The translations under genes were made by a program, and so were the position numbers. A stretch of 64,000 bases of DNA from Pseudomonadota bacterium (GTDB taxonomy: Bacteria > Pseudomonadota > Gammaproteobacteria > Burkholderiales > Burkholderiaceae_C). Below are positions 51,894 through 60,227 of the stretch, in pieces. The stretch's first letter is position 1; each line of letters starts with the position of its first letter. The notes beneath the pieces are model-generated. The model did not search any database. It was not told the DNA's origin and saw only the letters and a list, made by a program, of their open reading frames with translations. The DNA is taken from assembly GCA_021819435.1 (NCBI GenBank), contig JAKARB010000006.1:186001-250000 (forward strand), read 5' to 3'.

Positions 51894-52463
51894 TCAATGC
51901 GCGGTCTCTGGCTTGGGGTAGCGCACCTCGATCACCTCGATCTTTTCGACGCCGCCTGGTGTCATCAGTGTCACCTCGTCGCCCTCGCGGGCCTTCAACA
52001 GCGCTCGCGCGATCGGTGAGACCCAACTGACTTCGCCCTTCAAGGCATCGGCCTCGTCGATGCCTTTGATGGTGATGGTGCGTGCCAGGCCCGCCTGATT
52101 TTCGTAGGTGACAGTGGCGCCGAAGAAGACCTGGTCGCGGCCGTGGTGCTGGCTGGGGTCGGCCACCTCGGCGATGTCGAGGCGCTTGGTCAGGAAGCGG
52201 ATGCGGCGGTCGATCTCGCGCAGGCGCTTCTTGCCGTAGATGTAGTCGCCGTTTTCGGAGCGGTCGCCGTTGGAGGCGGCCCAATGCACGATCTCGACGA
52301 TCTTGGGCCGCTCGATGTCGATCAGGTTGATCAGTTCGGTGCGCAGGCGCTGGTAGCCCTGCGGCGTCATGTAGTTGCGCGTGCCGGCGGGCAGGGGGGG
52401 CAGGGCGAGGTCGTCCTCGTCCTCGTCCTCGCCTTCGGATTCCTTGGTGAAAGCCTTGCTCAT
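51894..52463 (-). CDS. greB: Transcription elongation factor GreB
   Basis: The 189-aa protein has an N-terminal acidic extension (SEGEDEDEDD) and then the Gre coiled coil with ENGDYIYGKKRLREIDRRIRFL (core NGDYIYGKKRLRE), the loop residues DRSE in GDRSENGDY, and the C-terminal FKBP-like domain. Gre factors enter the RNA polymerase secondary channel and stimulate transcript cleavage in stalled complexes. IYGKKRLREID favours GreB over GreA. It is convergent with spoT across 72 bp. Confidence 0.93.
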   Translation of the reverse strand: MSKAFTKESEGEDEDEDDLALPPLPAGTRNYMTPQGYQRLRTELINLIDIERPKIVEIVHWAASNGDRSENGDYIYGKKRLREIDRRIRFLTKRLDIAEVADPSQHHGRDQVFFGATVTYENQAGLARTITIKGIDEADALKGEVSWVSPIARALLKAREGDEVTLMTPGGVEKIEVIEVRYPKPETAH

Positions 52464-52667
52464 GGGCGGCGATTGTGCCGAATCCGCAGCCCGGCGGCCA
52501 GGGTGGGGCCATGCGTGCGATGGATCGTCATTTGTTCACGGCGCCCCATTGTTTGTGGGCGCGTGGCAGCCCCACGCGCGGACGCAACTTGCAAAAATGA
52601 AACCGACAGCCGAATTAAGCGAATTCAAGGCCAGTCGGAAACGCAAGCATTTTGGAGTCGACTGAAG

Positions 52668-53372
52668 ATGTCTCAAGTCATCCCTCTGGGCCCCGGTGCC
52701 CGCATGCTCACCACCCGCGAAGCCGCTCAGCGGTTGGGTGTGTCACTGCGGACGGTGCAGTTGTGGGTCGAGGCCGACATCCTGCCCGCAGCGCGCACGC
52801 CGGGGGGGCACCGTCGCATCCCCTACAACGCGGTCGAAGCCTTGGCTTTGTCGACCGGGCTGGGTGGTGAGCCGCTGGCGCGCTCTGCCCGCGCGGCCCG
52901 AGCCAAGCTCGAAGTGGTCGATTCGGCAACGAACGACTTCATGGCTCCACATGTTTCGTCGCAAGCGTCGGCCGGCAGTGGCCCACGTCCGCGCGACGTG
53001 CTGCTGGTGGCCGACAGCCCCATCTGGCAGTTGCGTTGTGAACAGGCGCTGGCGCCTTTCATGCCGACCATCGGGTTGCGCTTTGCCGAGACGGGCTACC
53101 TCGCGTTGTTGCAGATCGGCCAGAAGACGCCGGACCTGCTCATCACCAACCTCGAATTGCCAGGCATGGATGGCCTGGCGATGCTGCGCACCCTTGAGCG
53201 ATGCGAGTCGATCGCGGGCATGCGCATCCTGGCCTTGAGTCACCTTGACGGGGCCGAATTGAAGCGACGCGGTGGCCTGCCGGCCAGCGCCGAGTTGATG
53301 CAGTTGCCCGTGTCACCTGAGGGGGTGGCGGTGCGGGTGGGGCGCTGGCTGCTACATCAGCGCGTGTCGTGA
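52668..53372 (+). CDS. HTH DNA-binding protein with degenerate receiver domain
   Basis: The 234-aa protein has an N-terminal MerR/excisionase-like helix-turn-helix (about 14-54: LTTREAAQRLGVSLRTVQLW, then PAARTPGGHRRI). A linker of about 50 residues leads to a C-terminal receiver-like domain (about 109-230). The site where phospho-Asp should be is Asn161 (ITNLELPGMDG), the acidic pair is reduced to one Asp (VADSP), and the conserved Lys-Pro lysine is Leu213. Phosphorylation by a kinase is therefore unlikely; it is a pseudo-receiver that may bind a partner instead. TGGAG lies about 10 nt upstream of ATG 52668. It heads a four-gene signalling cluster with 27 nt to the next gene. Confidence 0.82.
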   Translation: MSQVIPLGPGARMLTTREAAQRLGVSLRTVQLWVEADILPAARTPGGHRRIPYNAVEALALSTGLGGEPLARSARAARAKLEVVDSATNDFMAPHVSSQASAGSGPRPRDVLLVADSPIWQLRCEQALAPFMPTIGLRFAETGYLALLQIGQKTPDLLITNLELPGMDGLAMLRTLERCESIAGMRILALSHLDGAELKRRGGLPASAELMQLPVSPEGVAVRVGRWLLHQRVS

Positions 53373-53399
53373 ACGTCAGCGATATGGAAGGACACCACC

Positions 53400-54539
53400 A
53401 TGAACGAGGCTTTCAGACTGTTGTTCGATCAGGTCAAAAGTGGCGTGGTGTGGGTGCAGCGTGATGGGATCGTGCGTTACGCCAACAAGGCGGCGGTGCA
53501 GATGACCCCTGTCATGCTGGGGCAGGCGATGATGGACCCGGTGGCCGACCGCACGGTCAAGGCCGGGGGCCAAGGGATGCTGAAGCTGCCCTTCCAGTTT
53601 GAGCTCACCACGCAGGAGGCGCATCCGGACAGCATCCGAGCCGTGCTCATCGGTGCACCGGTGGGCAGCGACCTGATGGTGGTGCTCAACAACGTGTCGG
53701 AAGAGCGTTGGTATTCGCAGGCGCTGGAGAACCTCGTCGGCTACATCGAGGCCGAGATGGCGCATCCGATCGAGGCCCTGGCCCGCAAGCTGCCCCAGAT
53801 CGCGCGGATCGTTCAGCAGCAGGGCGCGACGGGCGATCTGGCCGCGTTGGTCGAAGAGGCGACCAGCCTGTCGGTGAAGCTCAGCAAGCTGCGTGACCTC
53901 GTGTCGGTGTTTGGCGAAAGCGCGATCCAGCGCGACGAGCGCATCTTGCTGTCCGACTTGCTGCGCCGCGCGGTGAGCGAGGTCATGCCGGCCGCGCGGG
54001 CGCGCAACATCACCTTGTCGGCCCAAGGGCTGAGCGATGACTTGCCAGCCGTCTATGGCAGCGCTCATTGGCTGAGCAAGGCGATGTCGGAATACCTGGA
54101 GCAGTCGGTTCGCAGCGCTCAGTCGGGCGACTTGATCGAGTTGTCCATCCAGGCGGTGGGCGCGCGGGTCAACGTGCGGGCGCGCAACCAAGGTTTGTTT
54201 GTCTCACACCATGAGCGGCGGGGGGCCTTCGTGCCTTTCGGCGTGGGGGACACGGGCAAGCCGGGCGATGCGCGCCAGGGCATCGGCCTGGCGCTGAGCC
54301 AGCGCATCCTGGAGCAGCACGGTGGTTGCGTGCGCATCGAGGACGAGTTCGATTCGGTGGATTTCGTGCTCGAGCTGCCCGCTGGCGCGCCGAGCACCCA
54401 GGACGCGCAGCTCTCGGTCGAGCAGGCACATCGCTACGCCCGGGACATGTCTGAACTGCTGAATCGCAGCATGGCCCGTCGGGCCAAGGGTGGAGACACG
54501 GCACCCGCTTCCGTGACAGACGCCACCGCGGCGCGTTGA
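53400..54539 (+). CDS. PAS and histidine-kinase-like protein with degenerate ATPase domain
   Basis: The 379-aa soluble protein has an N-terminal PAS domain (about 5-100, KSGVVWVQRDGIVRYANKAA), a dimerisation segment with His122 in EMAHPIEALARKL where a phospho-His would be, and a HATPase-like domain to about 350. The N box is replaced (EYLEQSVRSAQSG, no Asn) and the G1 region reads RARNQGLF instead of DxGxG. The G2 loop GIGLALSQRI is kept. Kinase activity is doubtful; it could be a phosphotransfer or scaffold protein. It starts 27 nt after the pseudo-receiver gene and is followed by an intact receiver gene. Confidence 0.75.
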   Translation: MNEAFRLLFDQVKSGVVWVQRDGIVRYANKAAVQMTPVMLGQAMMDPVADRTVKAGGQGMLKLPFQFELTTQEAHPDSIRAVLIGAPVGSDLMVVLNNVSEERWYSQALENLVGYIEAEMAHPIEALARKLPQIARIVQQQGATGDLAALVEEATSLSVKLSKLRDLVSVFGESAIQRDERILLSDLLRRAVSEVMPAARARNITLSAQGLSDDLPAVYGSAHWLSKAMSEYLEQSVRSAQSGDLIELSIQAVGARVNVRARNQGLFVSHHERRGAFVPFGVGDTGKPGDARQGIGLALSQRILEQHGGCVRIEDEFDSVDFVLELPAGAPSTQDAQLSVEQAHRYARDMSELLNRSMARRAKGGDTAPASVTDATAAR

Positions 54540-54606
54540 GTCCCGCGGCGGTCTTGCCGAGTTGTTCTCGGCGAGGCCGGCATCACTGGACACATCGGAG
54601 CAAACC

Positions 54607-54984
54607 ATGGCCCATCGCATCCTCATCGTCGAAGACCAGTCCGACATCTGCAAGCTCATCCGCATGACGCTGGAGTTCGGGGATTTCGAGATCCACGAGG
54701 CCAATGATGGCGAAACCGGGCTGAACATGGCGCGCGCCATCAAGCCTTCGATCATGCTGCTGGACGTGATGATGCCGGGCTTGCTCGATGGCTATCAGGT
54801 CTGCACTCGCATCAAGCAGGACCCGGCGCTCAGATCCATCCAGGTCGTCATGCTCACGGCCCGCGGCCAGGCCTCGGACCTGGCTGCTGGCGAAGCCGCT
54901 GGCGCAGACGCCTACCTGGTCAAGCCCTTCAGCCCGCTGGAATTGATCGACCGGGTCGAGGCCATGGTGAGCGCGGCGGCCTGA
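54607..54984 (+). CDS. Single-domain response regulator (CheY-like)
   Basis: The 125-aa protein is a bare receiver domain with all active-site residues: E9/D10, phospho-acceptor D53 (MLLDVMMPG), the Thr in VVMLTARG and Lys in YLVKPFSP. With no output domain it would act by protein contact or as a phosphate carrier in a relay. ATG at 54607 has CGGAG 7 nt upstream. It lies 67 nt after the kinase-like gene and 30 nt before the large sensor kinase, the likeliest phosphodonor. Confidence 0.88.
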   Translation: MAHRILIVEDQSDICKLIRMTLEFGDFEIHEANDGETGLNMARAIKPSIMLLDVMMPGLLDGYQVCTRIKQDPALRSIQVVMLTARGQASDLAAGEAAGADAYLVKPFSPLELIDRVEAMVSAAA

Positions 54985-55014
54985 GTCGCCTCCACATCAA
55001 GCTAGGAGGGGTCC

Positions 55015-57765
55015 ATGACCGAACAACCTGGCAACGAACCGCTGCCGACGCCGGTGCTCAAAGCGCTTGAGCGCCTGGAACGATGGACGGGGCGGATTCC
55101 CCGTTCGCACGCCGTCATCGCCATCGTGCTGATCGGCCTGCTCATGACCAGCCTGGTCGGCAGCCTGGTCTGGTGGGTGGAGAAAAACCGTCAGCGCAGC
55201 GTTTTCCAGACCTTGGTCCACCAGCAGCAGATGGTGGTGCAGACGCGGCTGGATCAGCAGCAGGCCTTGGTCGATCAGGTGGCGCACTGGACCAGCGAAC
55301 AGGTGCGTTTGTCCGGCGTGCTCAATGGCACGTGGTCAGTGGGCGGTGTGACCGTGTTGCGCGAGGAGGATGTCGATCCCGACATGATCGCGGGGCGCCT
55401 CGATTTCGATGACGAACGCTCGCGTGTCGGTGCCGAATGCCTGAGGAAGACACCGGCGACGGCGCGGCGCGCGCTTTGCCCGGTGGCCGAGTCGGCCGAC
55501 TTCAAGGGTGGGTGGTTGCTGGCCACGCGGCTCGAAGCGCCTGCGCGCGGCTGGGTGATCAAGCCGGTCTGGCGGCATTGGCTGCTCGGGCTGCCCGGTG
55601 CGGGCCAAAGCCACGCCGAGGGGCAACTCCACATTGCCCTGGATGGCACCACCGTGCCCCCTTCAGGCGACGTGGGTGGACTGCTCGCGCAGGTGCCCGT
55701 GGAGGTGGGGGGGAGCACGCTGCGCCTGCACGTGTGGGCCGGTGCATTGAGTTTGCCCTGGCACGAGGTCATCGGTCGTCAGGCAGGCATCTGGATCGCC
55801 TGCGGCTCGGGCCTGCTGTTCACGCTGGCGGCCTTGCATGGCTACCTGATGCTGATCTCGACACGCATGCGGGCCCGCGAAATGGCGCACGACATGGGTG
55901 TGGTCCTGCAGCGAACGCAGTCGCGCAACCAGGCGGTCATGGACACCGCGCCAGATGCCATCCTGATGGTCGACCGTGCCGGTCTGGTGCGCTGGTGCAA
56001 CCAGGCTGTGACCAGCATCTTCGGACAGCAGATCGAGTCCTTGCTGGGTCAGCCCATCCAGGCCGTGCTGCCGGCCTTGGGCGACGCCAGCCTCGATGAC
56101 TGGTTCAACACTTGTGGGTTCTCGAACCGGGTCATTGGGCACGAGAGCGTGGGCTGCCGCAACGAGGGTGTGCGATTCCCTGTGTCGGTGTCGGCCAGCC
56201 GTGCCATGGTGGATGACGAACTCATCCAGACCTTCATCGTGCGCGACACCACCGACGCCAAGTGGGCCGAGCAGGAGCTGCTGCTGCGCGATCGCGCGCT
56301 GGCTTCTTCCGCCGACGGCGTGGTCATCGTCTCCATGACGCTGCCCAACCAGCCGATGATCTACGTCAACCGTGCCTTCGAACAAATCACCGGGTACGAA
56401 ACCCACGAACTGCTCGGCTACAACTGCCGTCTGCTGCAACGCGATGACCTGCAGCAGCCCGCCATCGCCACCATGCGTGAAGCGGTGCGCGAAGGCCGCG
56501 CCTGCCAGGTCGTGGTGCGCAACTACCGCAAGAACGGCGAACTGTTCTACAACGACCTGGCGATCTCGCCGGTGCTCGGCCCCGATGGCTTGTTGACGCA
56601 CTACGTGGGTGTCGCCACCGACATCACCGACCGCATCGCCGCCGAGCAGGTGCTGAACTTGCGCACAGAGCGGCTCAACGCCGTCTTCGAGCTGAGCCCC
56701 GATGGCTTCGTGGTGTTGGACAAGCGCGGTGAGGTCAGCATCGTCAACCCGGCTTTCGAACGCATGACGGGCCTGCTGGCCGCCGACCTGGTGGGCCAGT
56801 CCCTGTCGGTGTTCGAAGACCAGTTGCTTGCGCGATGCCATTCGCGCGAGATCCACGACGCCGAGGGTGGCGCCTTGAGTGGGGGCGATGGCGAGGCTGG
56901 CCTGGCCTCCACCCGCGAGGTGCTGAACCTGCACACCCCTTGCACGCGCACGCTGCTGCGCCGTGTGCGCAACGATGGCAACGACAACGAGACGGTGATG
57001 TACTTCCGCGACATCACCCACGAGCAGGAAGTCGATCGCATGAAGAGCGAGTTCCTGGCGATGGCCGCGCACGAGCTGCGCACGCCGATGGTCAGCATCT
57101 TCGGCTTCACGGAGCTGCTGCTCAAGCGCCAGTTCACCGACGAGCGCCGCAACGACATGCTTTCGACCATCCACCGCCAGGCCTCGGTGCTCATCAACCT
57201 GGTCAACGAGTTGCTGGACCTCGCGCGCATCGAGTCGCGGCGCGGCAAGGACTTCAAGCGCGAGCGCCTGCAGTTGCAGCCCATCATCGAAGCGACCTTG
57301 GCCGGACTGCTCATCCACAACGACGCGCGCAAGGTGGACGTGAGCCTGCCTGCCGATCCCATCATGGTCGACGCCGACCGCGAGAAGCTGTCGCTGGCCG
57401 TCACCAACGTGCTGTCGAACGCCTACAAGTATTCGCCTCAGGGCGGCGACATCGCACTGGACCTGGTTTGGCGAGATCGCTCTGGGCGGCCTGAATGCGG
57501 CATCCGCGTGACGGACCACGGCATCGGCATGACACCCCAGGAGCTGGAGAAGCTCTTCGACCGCTTCTTCCGGGCGGACACCTCGGGCAAGATCCCCGGC
57601 ACGGGCCTGGGCATGACCATCGTCAAGGAGATCGTGGAGCTGCACGGCGGCCAGGTGGGCGTGAGCAGTGAGCATGGCATCGGGACGACGGTGACCCTGT
57701 GGCTGCCCGCGCTCACGGCGCCGCCCGAGGTGGCCGTCCGCGTTGATGCGGCCGAGGTGACCTGA
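55015..57765 (+). CDS. Membrane sensor histidine kinase with LOV-like PAS domain
   Basis: The 916-aa protein has transmembrane helices near residues 32-55 and 258-280 around a ~200-residue extracytoplasmic domain of unknown fold. Three PAS domains follow (about 305-425, 430-540, 550-670). The second matches LOV flavin domains: GYNCRLLQ puts a photoactive-type Cys at 471, and N503 (NYRKNG) and N513 (LFYND) match B. subtilis YtvA N94 and N104 in exact spacing; the flavin-contacting Gln of YtvA (Q123) is Ala534 here. HisKA has H-box AAHELRTP (His686), and the HATPase domain has NAYKYSP, DHGIGM and GTGLGM, so kinase activity is expected. ATG 55015 has a strong AGGAGG. Confidence 0.85.
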   Translation: MTEQPGNEPLPTPVLKALERLERWTGRIPRSHAVIAIVLIGLLMTSLVGSLVWWVEKNRQRSVFQTLVHQQQMVVQTRLDQQQALVDQVAHWTSEQVRLSGVLNGTWSVGGVTVLREEDVDPDMIAGRLDFDDERSRVGAECLRKTPATARRALCPVAESADFKGGWLLATRLEAPARGWVIKPVWRHWLLGLPGAGQSHAEGQLHIALDGTTVPPSGDVGGLLAQVPVEVGGSTLRLHVWAGALSLPWHEVIGRQAGIWIACGSGLLFTLAALHGYLMLISTRMRAREMAHDMGVVLQRTQSRNQAVMDTAPDAILMVDRAGLVRWCNQAVTSIFGQQIESLLGQPIQAVLPALGDASLDDWFNTCGFSNRVIGHESVGCRNEGVRFPVSVSASRAMVDDELIQTFIVRDTTDAKWAEQELLLRDRALASSADGVVIVSMTLPNQPMIYVNRAFEQITGYETHELLGYNCRLLQRDDLQQPAIATMREAVREGRACQVVVRNYRKNGELFYNDLAISPVLGPDGLLTHYVGVATDITDRIAAEQVLNLRTERLNAVFELSPDGFVVLDKRGEVSIVNPAFERMTGLLAADLVGQSLSVFEDQLLARCHSREIHDAEGGALSGGDGEAGLASTREVLNLHTPCTRTLLRRVRNDGNDNETVMYFRDITHEQEVDRMKSEFLAMAAHELRTPMVSIFGFTELLLKRQFTDERRNDMLSTIHRQASVLINLVNELLDLARIESRRGKDFKRERLQLQPIIEATLAGLLIHNDARKVDVSLPADPIMVDADREKLSLAVTNVLSNAYKYSPQGGDIALDLVWRDRSGRPECGIRVTDHGIGMTPQELEKLFDRFFRADTSGKIPGTGLGMTIVKEIVELHGGQVGVSSEHGIGTTVTLWLPALTAPPEVAVRVDAAEVT

Positions 57766-57914
57766 ATGGCGTTGAACGCCCCCCGAAATGGAGGGGCTCG
57801 AGGCGTGACCACGGGCCACCCCGGCTGACGCGGGGCGCCAAGTGGTTCAAGATCCGGCATCCCGAAGGTGAACGTGACCGGGGCGGATCGGGCCGCCCCT
57901 TGCCGGAGTCAGAA

Positions 57915-58610
57915 GTGCGTGTCGAAGAATCCAGTCGTCCCCTGCCATGGATGCGCTGGCTGTTGCTGGGTGCCTATGGCGTGGTGCTGGTCGGGCTGAT
58001 GCTGGCCTGGCGCGACCCGGTCTGGCAGCAGCGCATGTCGCCCGAGGCGCTAAGCCGGCACGGTGCATGGCTGCTGGCGCAACCCCTGGGGCCGCTGACC
58101 GTCATCGGCGGGTACGTGTTGATGGTGCTGATGGCCGTGCCGGTGCTCGCGCTCATCACCGTGGGCACCTTGGTGTTCGGGCCATGGCCTGGCATGGCTT
58201 ATTCGCTGCTGGGCATGGTGGCCGGGGCGACCGTGGCCTATGGTTTCGGGCGCTTCACGGGCGCCGAGGGCATGGACCGCTTTGCTCGGGGCCGTCTGGG
58301 CCTGCTCGATGCCCACCTCAAGCAGCGCGGCCTGGTAACCATCGCGCTGGTGCGCTTCATGCCGGTGGCGCCGTTCATGGTCGTCAACCTCGCCGCAGGC
58401 GCCCTGCGCGTGCGCCTGCGCGATTACGTGCTGGGCACCTTCCTTGGACTGTTGCCGGGCACGGTGGTGTTCTCGCTCTTCCTGGAGCAGTTGAAAGAGG
58501 CTTGGCGCAACCCCGATGCGGGCACCTACGCGGTGGCGGCCATCTGGGCGGTGGTGACGCTGCTGGCGCTGTGGTGGCTCAAGCGCTACCTGACGCGGCG
58601 ACCGATCTAA
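57915..58610 (+). CDS. VTT-domain (TVP38/TMEM64, DedA-like) membrane protein
   Basis: The 231-aa protein has an N-terminal helix, and a VTT domain with GTLVFGPWPGMAYSLLG and RFMPVAPFMVVNLAAGALRV (core FMPVAPFMVVN), then GTFLGLLPGTVVF. Four to five transmembrane segments are predicted. DedA-like VTT proteins act in membrane homeostasis, with lipid scrambling activity shown for some. I chose GTG at 57915 because GGAG lies 6 nt upstream; the frame is also open at a TTG five codons earlier. It follows the LOV-kinase gene by 149 nt. Confidence 0.82.
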   Translation: MRVEESSRPLPWMRWLLLGAYGVVLVGLMLAWRDPVWQQRMSPEALSRHGAWLLAQPLGPLTVIGGYVLMVLMAVPVLALITVGTLVFGPWPGMAYSLLGMVAGATVAYGFGRFTGAEGMDRFARGRLGLLDAHLKQRGLVTIALVRFMPVAPFMVVNLAAGALRVRLRDYVLGTFLGLLPGTVVFSLFLEQLKEAWRNPDAGTYAVAAIWAVVTLLALWWLKRYLTRRPI

Positions 58611-58630
58611 GCTGAAGAGCTGTGGGCAAA

Positions 58631-58664
58631 ACAAAAAACCCACAGGCCGAAAGACCTGTGGGTT
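58631..58664 (-). terminator. Rho-independent terminator of the tRNA-Arg pair
   Basis: On the minus strand AACCCACAGG and CCTGTGGGTT form a 10-bp stem with a TTTTTTGTTTT tail. It ends transcription 7 nt after the CCA of the second tRNA. Confidence 0.92.
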
Positions 58665-58670
58665 GCATGT

Positions 58671-58747
58671 TGGTGCGGCTGGCAGGATTCGAACCCACGA
58701 CCCCTTGGTTCGTAGCCAAGTACTCTATCCAACTGAGCTACAGCCGC
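58671..58747 (-). tRNA. tRNA-Arg (ACG), copy 2
   Basis: The 77-nt cloverleaf begins GCGGCTG and ends with encoded CCA. The anticodon loop CTACGAA gives anticodon ACG. It is identical to the copy at 58814-58890. Confidence 0.96.
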
Positions 58748-58813
58748 ATGGTTGTTCAGACCCTGATGAACGCGAAACGCGAAAGAACAGGGAACCGAAG
58801 CAACTGGTTTCTC

Positions 58814-58890
58814 TGGTGCGGCTGGCAGGATTCGAACCCACGACCCCTTGGTTCGTAGCCAAGTACTCTATCCAACTGAGCTACAGCCGC
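58814..58890 (-). tRNA. tRNA-Arg (ACG), copy 1
   Basis: It is identical over all 77 nt to the following copy and is separated from it by 66 nt; both are likely cut from one transcript. ACG (inosine-modified in bacteria) reads CGU/CGC/CGA. Confidence 0.96.
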
Positions 58891-58957
58891 CGAGAGAAGC
58901 GAGACTATAGCATGTTTTCGCGCCGCTCAGCAAGGCAAGGGGCTGATGCGTTGTTGT

Positions 58958-60214
58958 TCAGCGTCCCGTTTCCAGCAGCGCGGCCAGGCGGAAGAAGCGT
59001 GCGGCCTCGTCGTGGCGTTGCTCTTGTTCGGCGAGCTGGCCCAGGCGGGCCCAGGCCAGGCGGCGCCCGTCGGCGTCGAGGTCAAGGTCGTTGGCGGCTG
59101 ACAGCAGCATGCCGCGTGCCTTGCCCCAGAGTTGGCGTTCAGCGAGCGCCATGCCCAGCGTGAGCGCCAGTTGGGGGTTGCGCAACGCAGCCTGGGTGGT
59201 GGCGTCGAGGCGGGGCAGCCATTCGTCTTCGAGGTCGAGCAAGGCGTGGCGCAATGCGGTGGCCAGGGCTGTCGACTGCTCCATCGTCAGGCGGCCGATC
59301 TGATCCCACAGCGGGGCGATCCACTGGCGGGCTTCCTGGGGCGCACCGAGGTCGGTCATGCGGCGGGCGGCCCGGGCGGCCACCAGCGGGTCGCGTCGGT
59401 CGTTGGCGTCCAGCGTGTTCCAGAGCGCGCGCAACTGGTCGGCATCGCGTGCGGCGGCCAGGGCTTCGCTGGCCAGCGAGCGCAGCAGGCCTTCGGCGGC
59501 GCCAGCCGTGAAGCCTTGGTGCTTGGCCAGCAGGCGCGCGGTCTTGAGGGCCTCCATGGGCTGGCGGGCGAGGCGCGAAGCCTGCAGCTTCAGACGCAGG
59601 GCCTGCGTGCGGCGGGCCACGCCGGGGGGCAGTTCAGCCAGGTCGCGCAGGGCGCGGCCGGCATCGCGGTCTTCGAGGGCGCATTCGGCTGCCAGCAGGC
59701 GGGCGCCTTCTTCGGTTGCGCGTGGCTTGCGTGTGAGCTGGGCGAGCTCGATGGCGCGTTGCAGGTGCTCGTCGCGGCGGGCACGGTCTTGCAGGCGGTG
59801 CAGGCTGCCGGCGGACAGCAGATGGGCCAGCGAAGTGAACTCGGCGTCGAGCGCGAGTTCGGGCGTGTCGGCCTGGATGGCGATGGCGCGTTGGCAGGCC
59901 TTGTGGGCACGGGTGTAGCGGCCGGCCATGTACAGGGCCAGGCCCTCGCGCAGGGCGGCCTGGGCCAGGCGGTCACGCTGGGTGATGCGCCAGCGGCGCG
60001 CGCGTTCGGGCAGGTTGAGCAGGCCGTCGAGTCCACGCACCAGCGAGTAGACGGCCAGGATGAAGACCAGCAGGCCCAGCAGGAAGAGGTTGAGCGAGAA
60101 GTCGACCCGCCAGCCCATCCAGAACAGGGTCACAAGGCCGTCGTTGGCGCCGAGGGCTGTTGCGCCCACCACGGCCGCCACGGCCAGCAACAGGATCCAG
60201 ACGATGCCTTGCAC
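58958..60214 (-). CDS. hemY: HemY-family inner-membrane protein
   Basis: The 418-aa protein has two N-terminal transmembrane helices (about 3-22 and 40-60) followed by a tetratricopeptide-like helical cytoplasmic or periplasmic domain, the HemY layout of proteobacteria. HemY lies at the end of hemCDXY and is suspected to organise tetrapyrrole enzymes; it is not the Gram-positive protoporphyrinogen oxidase of the same name. GTG at 60214 has GGAG 6 nt upstream and follows the hemX stop by 13 nt. Confidence 0.9.
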   Translation of the reverse strand: MQGIVWILLLAVAAVVGATALGANDGLVTLFWMGWRVDFSLNLFLLGLLVFILAVYSLVRGLDGLLNLPERARRWRITQRDRLAQAALREGLALYMAGRYTRAHKACQRAIAIQADTPELALDAEFTSLAHLLSAGSLHRLQDRARRDEHLQRAIELAQLTRKPRATEEGARLLAAECALEDRDAGRALRDLAELPPGVARRTQALRLKLQASRLARQPMEALKTARLLAKHQGFTAGAAEGLLRSLASEALAAARDADQLRALWNTLDANDRRDPLVAARAARRMTDLGAPQEARQWIAPLWDQIGRLTMEQSTALATALRHALLDLEDEWLPRLDATTQAALRNPQLALTLGMALAERQLWGKARGMLLSAANDLDLDADGRRLAWARLGQLAEQEQRHDEAARFFRLAALLETGR

Positions 60215-60227
60215 TCGCGTCTCCGGA

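Noticed and set aside
55663-57819. A 718-codon frame antisense to the LOV-like kinase
   Set aside because: It has typical shadow composition and no ribosome site; the kinase motifs on the plus strand are complete.
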